Positions 19,193-28,254 of a DNA stretch of 64,000 nucleotides are shown here, piece by piece. A program made the translations under genes and the position numbers. The first letter of the stretch is position 1; the number at the start of each line of letters is the position of its first letter. A model generated the notes under the pieces. That model did not search any database. It was not told the origin of the DNA and was given only the letters and a program-made list of their open reading frames with translations. Source of the DNA: Winogradskyella sp. PC-19 (lineage in GTDB: Bacteria; Bacteroidota; Bacteroidia; Flavobacteriales; Flavobacteriaceae); the NCBI RefSeq assembly GCF_002163855.1, contig NZ_CP019332.1, positions 533,213-597,212 on the forward strand, given 5' to 3'.

Positions 19193-19673
19193 TCAAAAAA
19201 CGGCTGTGCCAACTATCACTAGCAGGAACTTCCCAGTTTTCTTTAAACTCAGCAATATTAGTCACTAAATTATTGAATACAATTGTCTTTTTTGAAACGG
19301 CTTTTTGCTTAGCCATTTTTTTGAAATCAATTAAAGATTTATGTGCTATAAATTCGCCTTGTTTGTAGGACACATTCATTTTGTCCATTAAATCGACATT
19401 ATAATCTTGTTCTAATTGCTGAATAAAATGAACTGAAGCATCGATAGAACATCCTGTGGCAGCATTTAAATTCTGATTTAGAGCAATGACTATAAAGCGT
19501 TTATAAACAACTTTAAAGCCAGATTGTAAATCTTGACCATGTGCCGTCCAAGCTTCAATAAAAACTTTGAGCTTCTCTTCTATCTCAGAGATCTCTGTTT
19601 CAGAAAATGAACGGTTTGCTTGGTATATCCAAACTCTTGATTCTTCTGGAAGTGTATCGAAATCTACTAACAT
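19188..19673 (-). CDS. Conserved Bacteroidota protein of unknown function (often mislabelled ABC transporter ATPase)
   Basis: A 161-residue soluble protein: LVDFDTLPEESRVWIYQANR at the start, then a helix-rich middle and a short conserved tail (SDSWHSRFLN). It has no Walker A or signature motif, so the ABC-ATPase name used for its relatives is not supported by this sequence. It is the last gene of the operon that starts with the amidase, overlapping the previous gene by one base. Function unknown. Confidence 0.7.
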   Translation of the reverse strand: MLVDFDTLPEESRVWIYQANRSFSETEISEIEEKLKVFIEAWTAHGQDLQSGFKVVYKRFIVIALNQNLNAATGCSIDASVHFIQQLEQDYNVDLMDKMNVSYKQGEFIAHKSLIDFKKMAKQKAVSKKTIVFNNLVTNIAEFKENWEVPASDSWHSRFLN

Positions 19674-19867
19674 TATTGTTTTTTTTGTTTGTGTCTAAAA
19701 ATTAGACTCATAAATAATCCCATAAAAAAGAAATAAAATAAAAACTGCCAAACCGAAAATGGCTTATCATCGAAATAATCAAAACCTGCCATAATACTTG
19801 CATGTACAATACCGAATATCGCATCAATCTTGATTCTAGTTTTTATTGGTAATAGTTCTTTTTTCAA
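19673..19867 (-). CDS. Small membrane protein
   Basis: A 64-residue protein with two probable membrane segments (about residues 15-29 and 38-56) and a Lys-rich C-terminus. It overlaps the upstream small gene by 4 nt and the downstream gene by 1 nt, which favours a real translationally coupled gene. Family not recognised. Confidence 0.6.
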   Translation of the reverse strand: MKKELLPIKTRIKIDAIFGIVHASIMAGFDYFDDKPFSVWQFLFYFFFMGLFMSLIFRHKQKKQ

Positions 19868-20058
19868 TCCTTCTTAGCATTCTTATTTTGATAATAGAAG
19901 CGTAAAGCCCCTGTAGCTGCAAAGAATACAAACCAAATTGGAATCCAATTGTAGTTTATCATTCCGTTTTTAAAATAACTAATAAGCAAAAGTATTACTG
20001 TGAACAAAACGCCATTACGTAAAGCAATTTTAAGCATCTGCTTATCAGTAGCATTCAT
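19864..20058 (-). CDS. Small membrane protein
   Basis: A 64-residue protein with two hydrophobic segments (GVLFTVILLLISYF, WIPIWFVFFAATGALRFYY) and a Lys-rich end. It resembles its neighbour in size and layout, so the two may form a pair. It lies one base after the CCG-protein gene and overlaps the next by 4 nt. Function unknown. Confidence 0.6.
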   Translation of the reverse strand: MNATDKQMLKIALRNGVLFTVILLLISYFKNGMINYNWIPIWFVFFAATGALRFYYQNKNAKKD

Positions 20059-20059
20059 T

Positions 20060-20845
20060 TTATAATGAATTTGCTATAACTTCTGCAACGTCTAAAACAG
20101 TTACACTTTCTTCTTTTTCTTTTGCTTTGATACCATCTGTCATCATGGTATTACAATATGGACAACCTGTTGCTATGATGTCTGGTGTGGTTTCTAAAGC
20201 TTGTTCGGTACGTAAGACATTCACTTCTTTATCTCCAGGCTCTGCATCCTTAAACATCTGTGCACCACCAGCACCACAACACATAGCAAAATTTTTACTT
20301 TTTTTCATTTCTACTAAAGTAGCGTTTGATTTACCCAGAACAGTTCTTGGCGCATCAAACTCGCTATTAGCACGACCCAAATAACATGGGTCATGGAATG
20401 TGATACGTTTTCCCTTATAGGTGTCTCCTTTAACTGACAAACGTCCAGCGTCAATCAATTCTTTAATGTATTGTGTATGGTGAATAACATCATATACTCC
20501 ACCAAGACTTGGGTATTCGTTTTTAATACAGTTAAATGAATGTGGATCACAAGTTACTATACGCTTTACTTCGTAAGCATTTAAAACCTCGATATTCATA
20601 AAGGCCTGCATCTGAAATAAGAATTCATTTCCTGCACGTTTAGCAACATCACCAGTATTACTTTCTTCTGCTCCTAATACTGCGAAATCAACATTTGCAT
20701 TATTTAAAAGTTTTACAAAAGCTTTGGTGATTTTCTTTGCTCTATCATCATAACTACCAGCAGAACCTACCCAAAATAAAATTTCGGGTTGTTTGCCTTC
20801 TGCCATATATTCTGCCATTGTTGGCACTTTTAGTTGCTCACTCAT
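20060..20845 (-). CDS. (Fe-S)-binding CCG-domain protein, heterodisulfide-reductase subunit B/GlpC-like
   Basis: A 261-residue cytoplasmic protein with the two cysteine-rich CCG blocks of HdrB/GlpC/LldE-type proteins: HDPCYLGR and later CCGAGGAQMF in the second half, plus a GCPYCNTMM block. These domains bind Fe-S or noncanonical clusters in electron-transfer complexes with membrane ferredoxin subunits. The membrane 4Fe-4S partner is encoded 11 nt upstream. The electron donor and acceptor are unknown. Confidence 0.85.
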   Translation of the reverse strand: MSEQLKVPTMAEYMAEGKQPEILFWVGSAGSYDDRAKKITKAFVKLLNNANVDFAVLGAEESNTGDVAKRAGNEFLFQMQAFMNIEVLNAYEVKRIVTCDPHSFNCIKNEYPSLGGVYDVIHHTQYIKELIDAGRLSVKGDTYKGKRITFHDPCYLGRANSEFDAPRTVLGKSNATLVEMKKSKNFAMCCGAGGAQMFKDAEPGDKEVNVLRTEQALETTPDIIATGCPYCNTMMTDGIKAKEKEESVTVLDVAEVIANSL

Positions 20846-20856
20846 CTTCTAATATC

Positions 20857-22164
20857 TTATTCGTTAACCCAATTTAAACGGTCTTGTTGATTGTAAGGCC
20901 AAGGTGCTCCGTTATTTTCTATATTGGTCATCATGTTGTTTAATTCCATTGGCGCTGCACTTTCTTCCATAACCAAATAACGACGCATCTCCATAATAAT
21001 TGATAATGGGTCTATACTTACTGGACAAGCTTCAACACAGGCGTTACATGTAGTACAAGCCCAAAGCTCTTCTTTTGTGATGTAATCGTTTAATAACTGC
21101 TTTCCATCGTCTTTAAATTCACCACCATTAGCATCAATGTTTTTACCAACTTCTATCAAACGATCACGTGTATCCATCATGATTTTTCGGGGAGAAAGCT
21201 TTTTACCAGTTTGGTTGGCTGGACATTCGCTAGTACAACGACCACATTCTGTACATGTGTAAGCATTAAGAAGTTGAATTACGTTTAAATCTGTAACATC
21301 ACTAGCTCCAAATTTTGCAGGCTCTTCGTCTGCATCACCTTCAGCTGGCGCTGCAAATGGGTCAGCATTTGGGTCCATCATTAATTTAACTTCATTGGTA
21401 ACAGCCTCAAGGTTATTAAACTCTCCTTTTGGTGTTAATTTTCCATAATATACATTTGGGAATGCCAATAAAATATGTAGGTGTTTTGAAAAGTATAAAT
21501 AGTTTAAGAAAACTAAAATACCTACTATATGTAACCACCAAGCGCCTCTTTCAATAATATGAAGTGTTTCAGCAGAAAAACCTTCGAACCAAGGTGCTAT
21601 AAAGCCAGAAATTACATTACCTGAACCCATTTCTTGAAATGACGTATCAGTAGCATTCATCACCAAGAATAAGCACATTAAAACAACTTCGAAATAAAGA
21701 ATAATATTTCCATCGTTTTTTGGCCAACCTTTTAAACTTTTAAAACGTTTGATATTGCTAATGTTTCGTCTTAACCAAAAGACCACAACAGCAACTAAAA
21801 CCAATACGGCAAGAACTTCAAAACTACCTATTAAGAAACCGTAAACAGATTCTGGTAATACTTTTAATCCAACTCTGTGTGTGCCGAAAAGGCCATCAAT
21901 AATGATTTCTAAAACTTCGATATTAATAATTACAAAACCTACATAAACAATGATATGCAAGAACCCAGCTATTGGCCTAACTACCATTTTGCTTTGTCCT
22001 AAAGCAATGCGCGCCATGTTTTTCCAACGCTGTGGCTTGTTATCACTAACATCAACATCGCGACCTAACTTAATATTTCGAATGAGTTTTTTTATGTTTC
22101 TGGCAAAATGACCTACGCCAGCAATTAGGAGTATTGCAAAAATAATATTTGGTAAATATTGCAT
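20857..22164 (-). CDS. Membrane-anchored 4Fe-4S ferredoxin-type electron-transfer protein
   Basis: A 435-residue protein. The first 270 residues contain about five or six membrane segments, as in the cytochrome-b-like/HdrE-type anchor. The C-terminal domain carries two 4Fe-4S motifs, CTECGRCTSECP and CTTCNACVEACPVS. With the CCG protein next door it probably forms a quinone-linked electron-transfer complex of the GlpBC/Hdr type. It is 10 nt downstream of the MCE gene. The architecture is clear; the redox partner is not. Confidence 0.87.
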   Translation of the reverse strand: MQYLPNIIFAILLIAGVGHFARNIKKLIRNIKLGRDVDVSDNKPQRWKNMARIALGQSKMVVRPIAGFLHIIVYVGFVIINIEVLEIIIDGLFGTHRVGLKVLPESVYGFLIGSFEVLAVLVLVAVVVFWLRRNISNIKRFKSLKGWPKNDGNIILYFEVVLMCLFLVMNATDTSFQEMGSGNVISGFIAPWFEGFSAETLHIIERGAWWLHIVGILVFLNYLYFSKHLHILLAFPNVYYGKLTPKGEFNNLEAVTNEVKLMMDPNADPFAAPAEGDADEEPAKFGASDVTDLNVIQLLNAYTCTECGRCTSECPANQTGKKLSPRKIMMDTRDRLIEVGKNIDANGGEFKDDGKQLLNDYITKEELWACTTCNACVEACPVSIDPLSIIMEMRRYLVMEESAAPMELNNMMTNIENNGAPWPYNQQDRLNWVNE

Positions 22165-22173
22165 ATGATTGGG

Positions 22174-23121
22174 TTAATTCTTTTGTAATTGTTCTTCAGT
22201 TGGTGGTGTGTACGGAATTTCTTTTTTAGACAAAATTCGTCTGTATCGTGCTGGATGTAATTTAATATCCAACAACAACAACTCCATTTCTTTGGTAACT
22301 GCTTCAAGATTATCGTACAACTTGTCATTTTTAAGTAGCTTTCCCATTGTGCCTTCACCATTTTCAAGGCCTTCTAAAACAGACGTGAATTTAACTAGTG
22401 TTTTGTCAAAATCATCTATGGTTTTAGATAATTGCGCTTTCTTTAAATCTTCTGATAGCTCAGATATATTTTTACTAGTTTTTTCAAAACTTTCTAAAGT
22501 CGATGAAATTTTAGCATCATTATCCTTAATCACTTTTTGAATGCCATATGATAAATTTTTGAATGACTTTAAAGTTGAATTTAATTCTGAAATCGTCGCT
22601 TTCAATCCAGAGTCAGAATCGTCAACTATTATATCATTCAGGTTCACCATCAAGGTATCTGCTGAACGTAATGTCTTATCTAAGTCAGTACTTAAGCCTG
22701 TAAAATTATCTTTTAGAGATGAAATTAAACCAGGTTGAATTTCTGATTTTATAAAGTCTCCCTTTTTTGCTTTTTCTCCTTCGTAAGAATCTATAACTGC
22801 TAAAGCATTACCACCCATGATTCCTGTTTCGTATAAACGAATGGTAGAACTTTTAGAAAACGAAAGTCTAGGATCTACCGAAAACTCAACACGAGTCATC
22901 CCAGATTCAAAATCGTATTTAATATTTTCGACTTTGCCTACAGTATTTCCTTTTATAGTTACTGGAGAGGACATCGTTAATGCGTTATAATCGAATTCTG
23001 TATAGAATTCTACCTCGTTAGAAAACAAATCTTGTCCTTTAAGGTAATTGAAAAGGTATATGAAAAGCAGCACTCCAGATATAACGAGTATGGCTGTTTT
23101 AATCTCTCTTGAAATTTTCAA
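22174..23121 (-). CDS. MCE/MlaD family lipid-transport protein
   Basis: A 315-residue protein with one N-terminal membrane helix (AILVISGVLLFIYLFNYL) and an MCE domain (EVEFYTEFDYNALTMSSPV, then GNTVGKVENIKYD), followed by a long helical and coiled-coil tail. MlaD-like proteins are periplasmic lipid-binding subunits of MCE transporters that move phospholipids between membranes. The permease and ATPase genes are not adjacent. It lies between the amidase and the Fe-S membrane protein, consistent with an envelope operon. Confidence 0.87.
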   Translation of the reverse strand: MKISREIKTAILVISGVLLFIYLFNYLKGQDLFSNEVEFYTEFDYNALTMSSPVTIKGNTVGKVENIKYDFESGMTRVEFSVDPRLSFSKSSTIRLYETGIMGGNALAVIDSYEGEKAKKGDFIKSEIQPGLISSLKDNFTGLSTDLDKTLRSADTLMVNLNDIIVDDSDSGLKATISELNSTLKSFKNLSYGIQKVIKDNDAKISSTLESFEKTSKNISELSEDLKKAQLSKTIDDFDKTLVKFTSVLEGLENGEGTMGKLLKNDKLYDNLEAVTKEMELLLLDIKLHPARYRRILSKKEIPYTPPTEEQLQKN

Positions 23122-23180
23122 TGGTTTAGTCTTTGATTGGTAACAAAATTAGGAATAAAATAATTAAGACGCTTTCTAAT

Positions 23181-24290
23181 TTAAGGTCTTTTAAGCGCGT
23201 CTTGTACAGATATTTTTTTTCCGTTTTTGTAAGCGACAATAAAACAAGAAGAATATCCTTTTAATTTTGCGGTATTCTTTAAGCGTTGCGCTTCATTATA
23301 ATCAGATGTTTTTCCGTAGTAATATTTATAAAGATTGCTTTGTGCATCGCGAGTGATATTTGATAAACCTTTAAAATTATAAGATTTAGTTTCAATTTTA
23401 CGAGAGCTTGCTGCTATTTGTATTTTAAAAATAACATCTTTTTTAGCACTTGGAATTGTATTATTTTCTATTGAAAGCTCTTCATCAATTACAAAAACAC
23501 CTTCGCCTATGTTTTGATCCAATTCTTTTTTATACTCAATAATAGCTTCCTTTATAGCTTTAGCCATTTTTGACTGGCCAGATTTGGCATTCAAAAAAGC
23601 ACCTTCTTTTTTATTTGTCAAAAAACCAAGTTCTACCAAGATACTTGGCATATAAGTGTTACGAATTACCAAAAGGCTTTTCTGCTTTAAACCTCTACTT
23701 CTTCGCTTTACTTTATTTTTAAAAGCATTTTCAATTTTACGAGCTAATAATATACTTTGCTCTACATATACTTCTTGCTCTATACCAATAGCAATCGTTG
23801 ATTCTGGTGAGCTTGGGTCAAAACCTGCATAGTTTTTCTCATAATCTTCCTCTAAGAAAATTACTTCGTTTTCACGCTTTGCAAATTCAAAATTACGATC
23901 TGTGTTTTTTTCTCCTAAAACCCAAGTTTCTGTTCCATAAGCCTGTGAAGCATGTGCATTACAGTGAATTGAAACAAATAAATCTGCATCTGCCTTATTG
24001 GCTATATCAGCACGTTTCCATAATGGAATAAAAACATCTGTTTTACGTGTGTAGATGACTTTAACGTTTTTAAGCTTCTCTAATTCTTTGCCTAATTGTA
24101 AAACCACATTAAGAGAAATCTTTTTCTCTTTATGACCATTACCCAAGTTACCATGGTCTTTACCACCATGACCAGCATCCAATACAACTACAAATTTATT
24201 GTTTGAAGATTGTGCATAAAGGCTAGATGTTAAAGCTATTATAAATACTGTTAGCAGTAATACTAATATGTTAGTGTTGTTCGTTTTCAT
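23181..24290 (-). CDS. N-acetylmuramoyl-L-alanine amidase with C-terminal SPOR-like domain
   Basis: A 369-residue secreted protein with a signal peptide (about residues 1-26). The Amidase_3 zinc-binding elements are all visible: VVLDAGHGGKDHG, a mid Glu, SIHCNAHAS and LVELGFLTNKKE. About residues 289-367 resemble a SPOR domain (KIQIAASSRK..., ending CFIVAYKNGK), which would target septal denuded glycan. Amidases of this kind split daughter-cell peptidoglycan. It is the first gene of the minus-strand operon and divergent from the LptD gene. Confidence 0.9.
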   Translation of the reverse strand: MKTNNTNILVLLLTVFIIALTSSLYAQSSNNKFVVVLDAGHGGKDHGNLGNGHKEKKISLNVVLQLGKELEKLKNVKVIYTRKTDVFIPLWKRADIANKADADLFVSIHCNAHASQAYGTETWVLGEKNTDRNFEFAKRENEVIFLEEDYEKNYAGFDPSSPESTIAIGIEQEVYVEQSILLARKIENAFKNKVKRRSRGLKQKSLLVIRNTYMPSILVELGFLTNKKEGAFLNAKSGQSKMAKAIKEAIIEYKKELDQNIGEGVFVIDEELSIENNTIPSAKKDVIFKIQIAASSRKIETKSYNFKGLSNITRDAQSNLYKYYYGKTSDYNEAQRLKNTAKLKGYSSCFIVAYKNGKKISVQDALKRP

Positions 24291-24403
24291 GTAAACTTTA
24301 AAACGGCAAGTAAATCCTATTTATTACCTTATTTAATTTGGCTTGTTTATTTTTAAAACTTTAATTGCGATAAAAAATCATTCAATCAAAAATATATGTA
24401 ATT

Positions 24404-27202
24404 TTGGGGTTTCAAAAACCGAGCCATTCTTTTACAAAAATACCATTAAAAGGTTTGCGTACAAATAGCCTAAAGATACTTTTCGCCCTTAGTTTTACAG
24501 TGTTTATCAACACTTTGGGCTACGCACAGGATATTCCGACTAAACCAAGACCTATAAAAGCAGTCGAAAAACCTAAGGAAGTCAAAAAAGACTCGGCAAC
24601 TATTTCGGTTGATTCTTTATTAAAACCCAAAGAAAATTTAAAGGTTGTAGATTCTGTAAAAAACGATTCTATAAAAAAACCTAAAGAACTTCTATCTGAT
24701 ATTGTGACTTACACAGCAGACGGATATGTTTCGTTAAATAATAAAGAAAAGAAAATATACTTATACGATAATGCCATAGTCAAGTACCAAGACATGGAAA
24801 TTACTGCTGGTATTATTGTTATAGATAATAATACAAGTTTAATATATGCTGGTCGTGTTAAAGATTCTACTGGTTATTCTCAACGACCGGTCTTTACTCA
24901 AGGTGCAAACAAAGTTGAACCAGATTCAATCATTTTTAATCAAGACAACAAAAAAGCTATCATATTTAATTCTAGAACTGAAGATTCTGGTTTAAATATA
25001 TTTTCACCTATAACTAAACGTGAAAATGACTCTACCATCTTTATGAAAGATGCGCGTTTTACCACGTCTGAAAATTTAGACGATCCAGAATACCAATTTA
25101 TTTCGGACGAAATAAAATTAGTTCCAGGCAAGAAAATTGTTGTCGGACCAACTTATATGGAAATTTATGGTGTACCTACGCCTATTGCCTTACCATTTGC
25201 TTATTTTCCTTTAAGTAAAGAACAAAAATCTGGTATTATTTTTCCAACTTTTGGAGAAGATACTGGTAGTGACCGTGGTTATTTTATACAAAATGGTGGT
25301 TACTATTTTGCAATCAGTGATTATTTAGACTTAGCAGTTCTGGGTGATTATTATACCAATGGTAGTTATGGCGTACGACTAGAAAGTAATTATGCCAAAC
25401 GTTACCGTTTTAATGGAAATGTAGCTATTCGTTATGAAAATTTATTGACTAGTGAACGTGCTTTTCCTGATTTTACACAAAACACAATCTATAATATTAG
25501 ATGGTCGCATACACAAGACGCTAAAGCAAATCCAAATTCTAGATTTTCAGCATCTGTAAACTTGGGAAGTAGTCAGTTTTTTAGGCAATCTGTTAATCAG
25601 AATAACATTGTCAATTCGCAAAATAATACTTTGGCTTCATCAGTATCTTACTCAAAAACGTTTCCTGGAGAACCTCAGGTAAATGTTAATGTAACTGCAA
25701 CTCATTCGCAAAATACGCAGACAGAAACTATAAATATGACTTTGCCAACCATACAGACATCTGTCGGTCGTATTTTTCCATTTGAACCAAAGACAGGTGC
25801 TAAAAAGGGAATTTTACAGAATATAAATTTTCAGTACAATTCCAGAGCAGAATACAGAATTTCCACTTCAGATTCGTTGTTTGGAAAAAGCGAAATGTTT
25901 GATGACGCTTTAGCAGGTATGCAACATACCATTCCACTTTCTACAAACTTTAAGGTATTCAATTACTTTAGTGTTAGTGCAAGCACAAATTTTCAAGAAA
26001 ACTGGACGCTAAATACTATTAATCGCCGTTTTGACCAAAACACTCAAGCTGAAATTGTTACAGATATTAACGGTTTTGATAGTTTTAGAACTTATAATTT
26101 TAGTGCAAATATTGGCACAACGATATATGGTATGTTTAATTTTGAAAAAGAAGGTGAGGATAAAAAAATTAAAGCGATTCGCCATGTTGTGCGTCCATCG
26201 TTAAGTTATACTATACAACCAGCATTTGATCAATACTATGAAACCTTTGATGTCGTTGATGCTAACGGTTTAACTACAGATCAAGTCGAATATACACGTT
26301 TTGAACGTTCAATTTTTGGCGCGCCTGGTAACCGCTACTCTAGCTCTATTGGTCTTAGTGTCGGTAATAATATTGAAGCCAAAATACGCTCAAAGGATTC
26401 CACAGCTAAGGAACCTAAGAAAATTACACTTATAAATAACCTAAATTTTAGTTCAGCTTACGATTTGGCAGCAGATTCTTTAAATCTAGCACCTGTAAGA
26501 ATGTCTGGTGGTTTAAAGCTGTTTAAAGACAAAATGAATATCAATTTTGCAGCGACCTTAGATCCATATGCTTTGGACAATAATAATGTTAAGATTAATA
26601 CTTTCAATATCAATAATGGTGGTAGCTTATTTCGTTTGACTTCTGCAAACATGAATATGAGTTATGCATTATCTAATGAAACTTTCAGCCGTTCTGGAGA
26701 ATCAAAAGAAAAGAGTCAACGTCGTGAAGATGAAGCGGTACGAGCTAATGGTAGAACGGATGATATGTTTGGTCGTACAGAAGATTTTTCTAGTCGTGTC
26801 TATACTGAAGAAGATGCAGAAAGACAAAAAGAAAAGGAAGCCAATCTTTCGGATTATAATTACAAAATACCCTGGAATTTACGTCTTGCTTACGCTGTCA
26901 ATTACAACAACACACGACGTGAAAACACTATCGCTTCTCACTCATTAATGTTTTCAGGTGATATCGAACTATCCCCAAAATGGAGTGTCGGTGCTTCGTC
27001 TGGTTATGACTTTTTGAATAACGGATTTACGTTTACACAATTCCGTTTTGAACGGGATTTATTAAGTTGGCGAATGAATTTTAGCTGGGTACCATTTAGC
27101 AATTTATCGTCGTGGAATTTCTTTATTGGCATTAAGTCTAACTTCTTGCAAGACTTAAAATATGAGCAACGCCGACAGCCAGACCAACGTGTTGGGAATT
27201 AA
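24404..27202 (+). CDS. lptD: LPS-assembly protein LptD-like outer-membrane barrel
   Basis: A 932-residue outer-membrane protein. After a signal-like stretch (LKILFALSFTVFINTLGYAQ) come a Pro/Lys-rich linker, an OstA/LptA-like periplasmic domain (DIVTYTADGYVSLNNKEKKI), and a long beta-barrel domain rich in Tyr/Asn strands. This is the standard architecture of flavobacterial LptD, which inserts LPS into the outer leaflet. The start is uncertain: the TTG at 24404 gives an N-terminus KPSHSFTKIPLKGLRTN seen in this family, but a TAATTTTG -7-like box overlaps it. A TTG at 24452 would start just before the signal sequence. Confidence 0.88.
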   Translation: MGFQKPSHSFTKIPLKGLRTNSLKILFALSFTVFINTLGYAQDIPTKPRPIKAVEKPKEVKKDSATISVDSLLKPKENLKVVDSVKNDSIKKPKELLSDIVTYTADGYVSLNNKEKKIYLYDNAIVKYQDMEITAGIIVIDNNTSLIYAGRVKDSTGYSQRPVFTQGANKVEPDSIIFNQDNKKAIIFNSRTEDSGLNIFSPITKRENDSTIFMKDARFTTSENLDDPEYQFISDEIKLVPGKKIVVGPTYMEIYGVPTPIALPFAYFPLSKEQKSGIIFPTFGEDTGSDRGYFIQNGGYYFAISDYLDLAVLGDYYTNGSYGVRLESNYAKRYRFNGNVAIRYENLLTSERAFPDFTQNTIYNIRWSHTQDAKANPNSRFSASVNLGSSQFFRQSVNQNNIVNSQNNTLASSVSYSKTFPGEPQVNVNVTATHSQNTQTETINMTLPTIQTSVGRIFPFEPKTGAKKGILQNINFQYNSRAEYRISTSDSLFGKSEMFDDALAGMQHTIPLSTNFKVFNYFSVSASTNFQENWTLNTINRRFDQNTQAEIVTDINGFDSFRTYNFSANIGTTIYGMFNFEKEGEDKKIKAIRHVVRPSLSYTIQPAFDQYYETFDVVDANGLTTDQVEYTRFERSIFGAPGNRYSSSIGLSVGNNIEAKIRSKDSTAKEPKKITLINNLNFSSAYDLAADSLNLAPVRMSGGLKLFKDKMNINFAATLDPYALDNNNVKINTFNINNGGSLFRLTSANMNMSYALSNETFSRSGESKEKSQRREDEAVRANGRTDDMFGRTEDFSSRVYTEEDAERQKEKEANLSDYNYKIPWNLRLAYAVNYNNTRRENTIASHSLMFSGDIELSPKWSVGASSGYDFLNNGFTFTQFRFERDLLSWRMNFSWVPFSNLSSWNFFIGIKSNFLQDLKYEQRRQPDQRVGN

Positions 27203-27224
27203 GTGTAAGGAGAAATTATAAATT

Positions 27225-27254
27225 TTGTTATTCTGAGTCTAGTCGAAGAATCTT
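27225..27254. repeat. Copy of a dispersed intergenic repeat
   Basis: ATTCTGAGTCTAGTCGAAGA and its flanks resemble the short dispersed repeat with the core CTGAGC...GTCGAAGAAT that recurs between genes in many Bacteroidota genomes. Its imperfect palindrome (ATTCT...AGAAT) fits. Only one clear copy is in this window, so the call rests on memory of the family. Confidence 0.4.
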
Positions 27255-27310
27255 TATTTATTTTTGAGTTTTAATTTAAATATCTTTAAAAGATACCTAA
27301 CAAGTTCAGC

Positions 27311-27691
27311 ATGAAGAAAATCATAAACACTACCAAAGCTCCTGCTCCAATTGGCCCATATAATCAAGCTGTTTTAGTTGGCAATATGCTATATACATCT
27401 GGGCAAATTGCTTTACATCCCGAAACTATGGAATTAGTTTTAGAAGATATCCAAACGGAAACCAAACAAGTCATGGAAAACATGAAAGAAGTTTTAGCTG
27501 CAGCTGATATGACGTTTGAGAATGTGATTAAATCTTCAATATTTGTAAGTGACATGCACAACTTTGCCATAATTAACGAGGTATATAGTAGCTATTTTGA
27601 TGAAGCTACTGCTCCAGCTCGAGAAACAGTTGAAGTGGCTAACTTACCAAAGTTTGTTAATGTAGAGATTAGCATGATTGCTGTGAAGTAG
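27311..27691 (+). CDS. ridA: RidA family enamine/imine deaminase
   Basis: A 126-residue RidA/YjgF protein. It clears reactive enamine intermediates made by PLP enzymes such as threonine dehydratase. The motifs PIGPYNQAV (start) and the C-terminal APARETVEVANLPKFVNVEI, with the conserved Arg, are intact. Length is typical. It follows lptD at 108 nt with the dispersed repeat between them, so it likely has its own promoter. Confidence 0.95.
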   Translation: MKKIINTTKAPAPIGPYNQAVLVGNMLYTSGQIALHPETMELVLEDIQTETKQVMENMKEVLAAADMTFENVIKSSIFVSDMHNFAIINEVYSSYFDEATAPARETVEVANLPKFVNVEISMIAVK

Positions 27692-27715
27692 TTTTTTAAA
27701 TACTACTTTTCTTTT
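27686..27715 (+). terminator. Probable terminator of ridA
   Basis: AAGTAGT (27686-27692) pairs with ACTACTT (27702-27708) across the ridA stop codon, followed by TTCTTTT. It sits at the convergent junction with the membrane protein gene. Confidence 0.5.
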
Positions 27716-28254
27716 AGTTGCTTCAAAAAGCGCTGCTCTTTAATAACACTGCGAATGATAATTGCAACAATTACTAACAGTGACACTATACCTGAGATTA
27801 AGATATAGTTGTAAAAACCTTCAGAAAAGTAATCTTTAAAATAAGGTAACAACAGTGCAAATCCATAAATATAAGCTGCAACACAAATTGGGGTAATCAC
27901 ATAATTAATAATCAATCGCGCATTATAGTGCTTCTTTAGATAAGCATAATACATTTTCTGTGGCATTGAAAGTAATTGCTTCTCTTTTCGATATACCGAA
28001 GCTAATTCTAATATAATGCGGAATACAAGACTCGAAATCATGAGTAATAAGCCTAAATTAAAAGAGTTCCAACCTTCTAAAGACACATAAAACGTGTAAA
28101 AAACCAACACTGCAACAGTTACAGATAAAACTGTAATGGTTATGTATTGTCCTTTACGCTGTCGTTTTGCTTTGTTTATAATATTGTTTGGAGAACCTAG
28201 ATTCGAATTATCGTCCTGAGTATTCCATATTTTATTTATCAAATCATTTTCCAT
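27703..28254 (-). CDS. Four-helix membrane protein downstream of an ECF sigma factor, possible anti-sigma factor
   Basis: A 183-residue protein with about 45 cytoplasmic residues followed by four predicted membrane segments (about residues 40-58, 66-84, 112-135 and 145-168). No recognised family motif. It overlaps the sigma-factor gene by 11 nt, so the two are co-translated. A membrane partner right after an ECF sigma gene is the usual place for an anti-sigma factor, but this one lacks a classical zinc-binding or FecR-type domain. Confidence 0.7.
   Translation of the reverse strand: MENDLINKIWNTQDDNSNLGSPNNIINKAKRQRKGQYITITVLSVTVAVLVFYTFYVSLEGWNSFNLGLLLMISSLVFRIILELASVYRKEKQLLSMPQKMYYAYLKKHYNARLIINYVITPICVAAYIYGFALLLPYFKDYFSEGFYNYILISGIVSLLVIVAIIIRSVIKEQRFLKQLKEK

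Noticed and set aside
19188..19673. ABC transporter ATPase label
   Set aside because: No Walker A, Walker B or ABC signature motif in the 161 residues.
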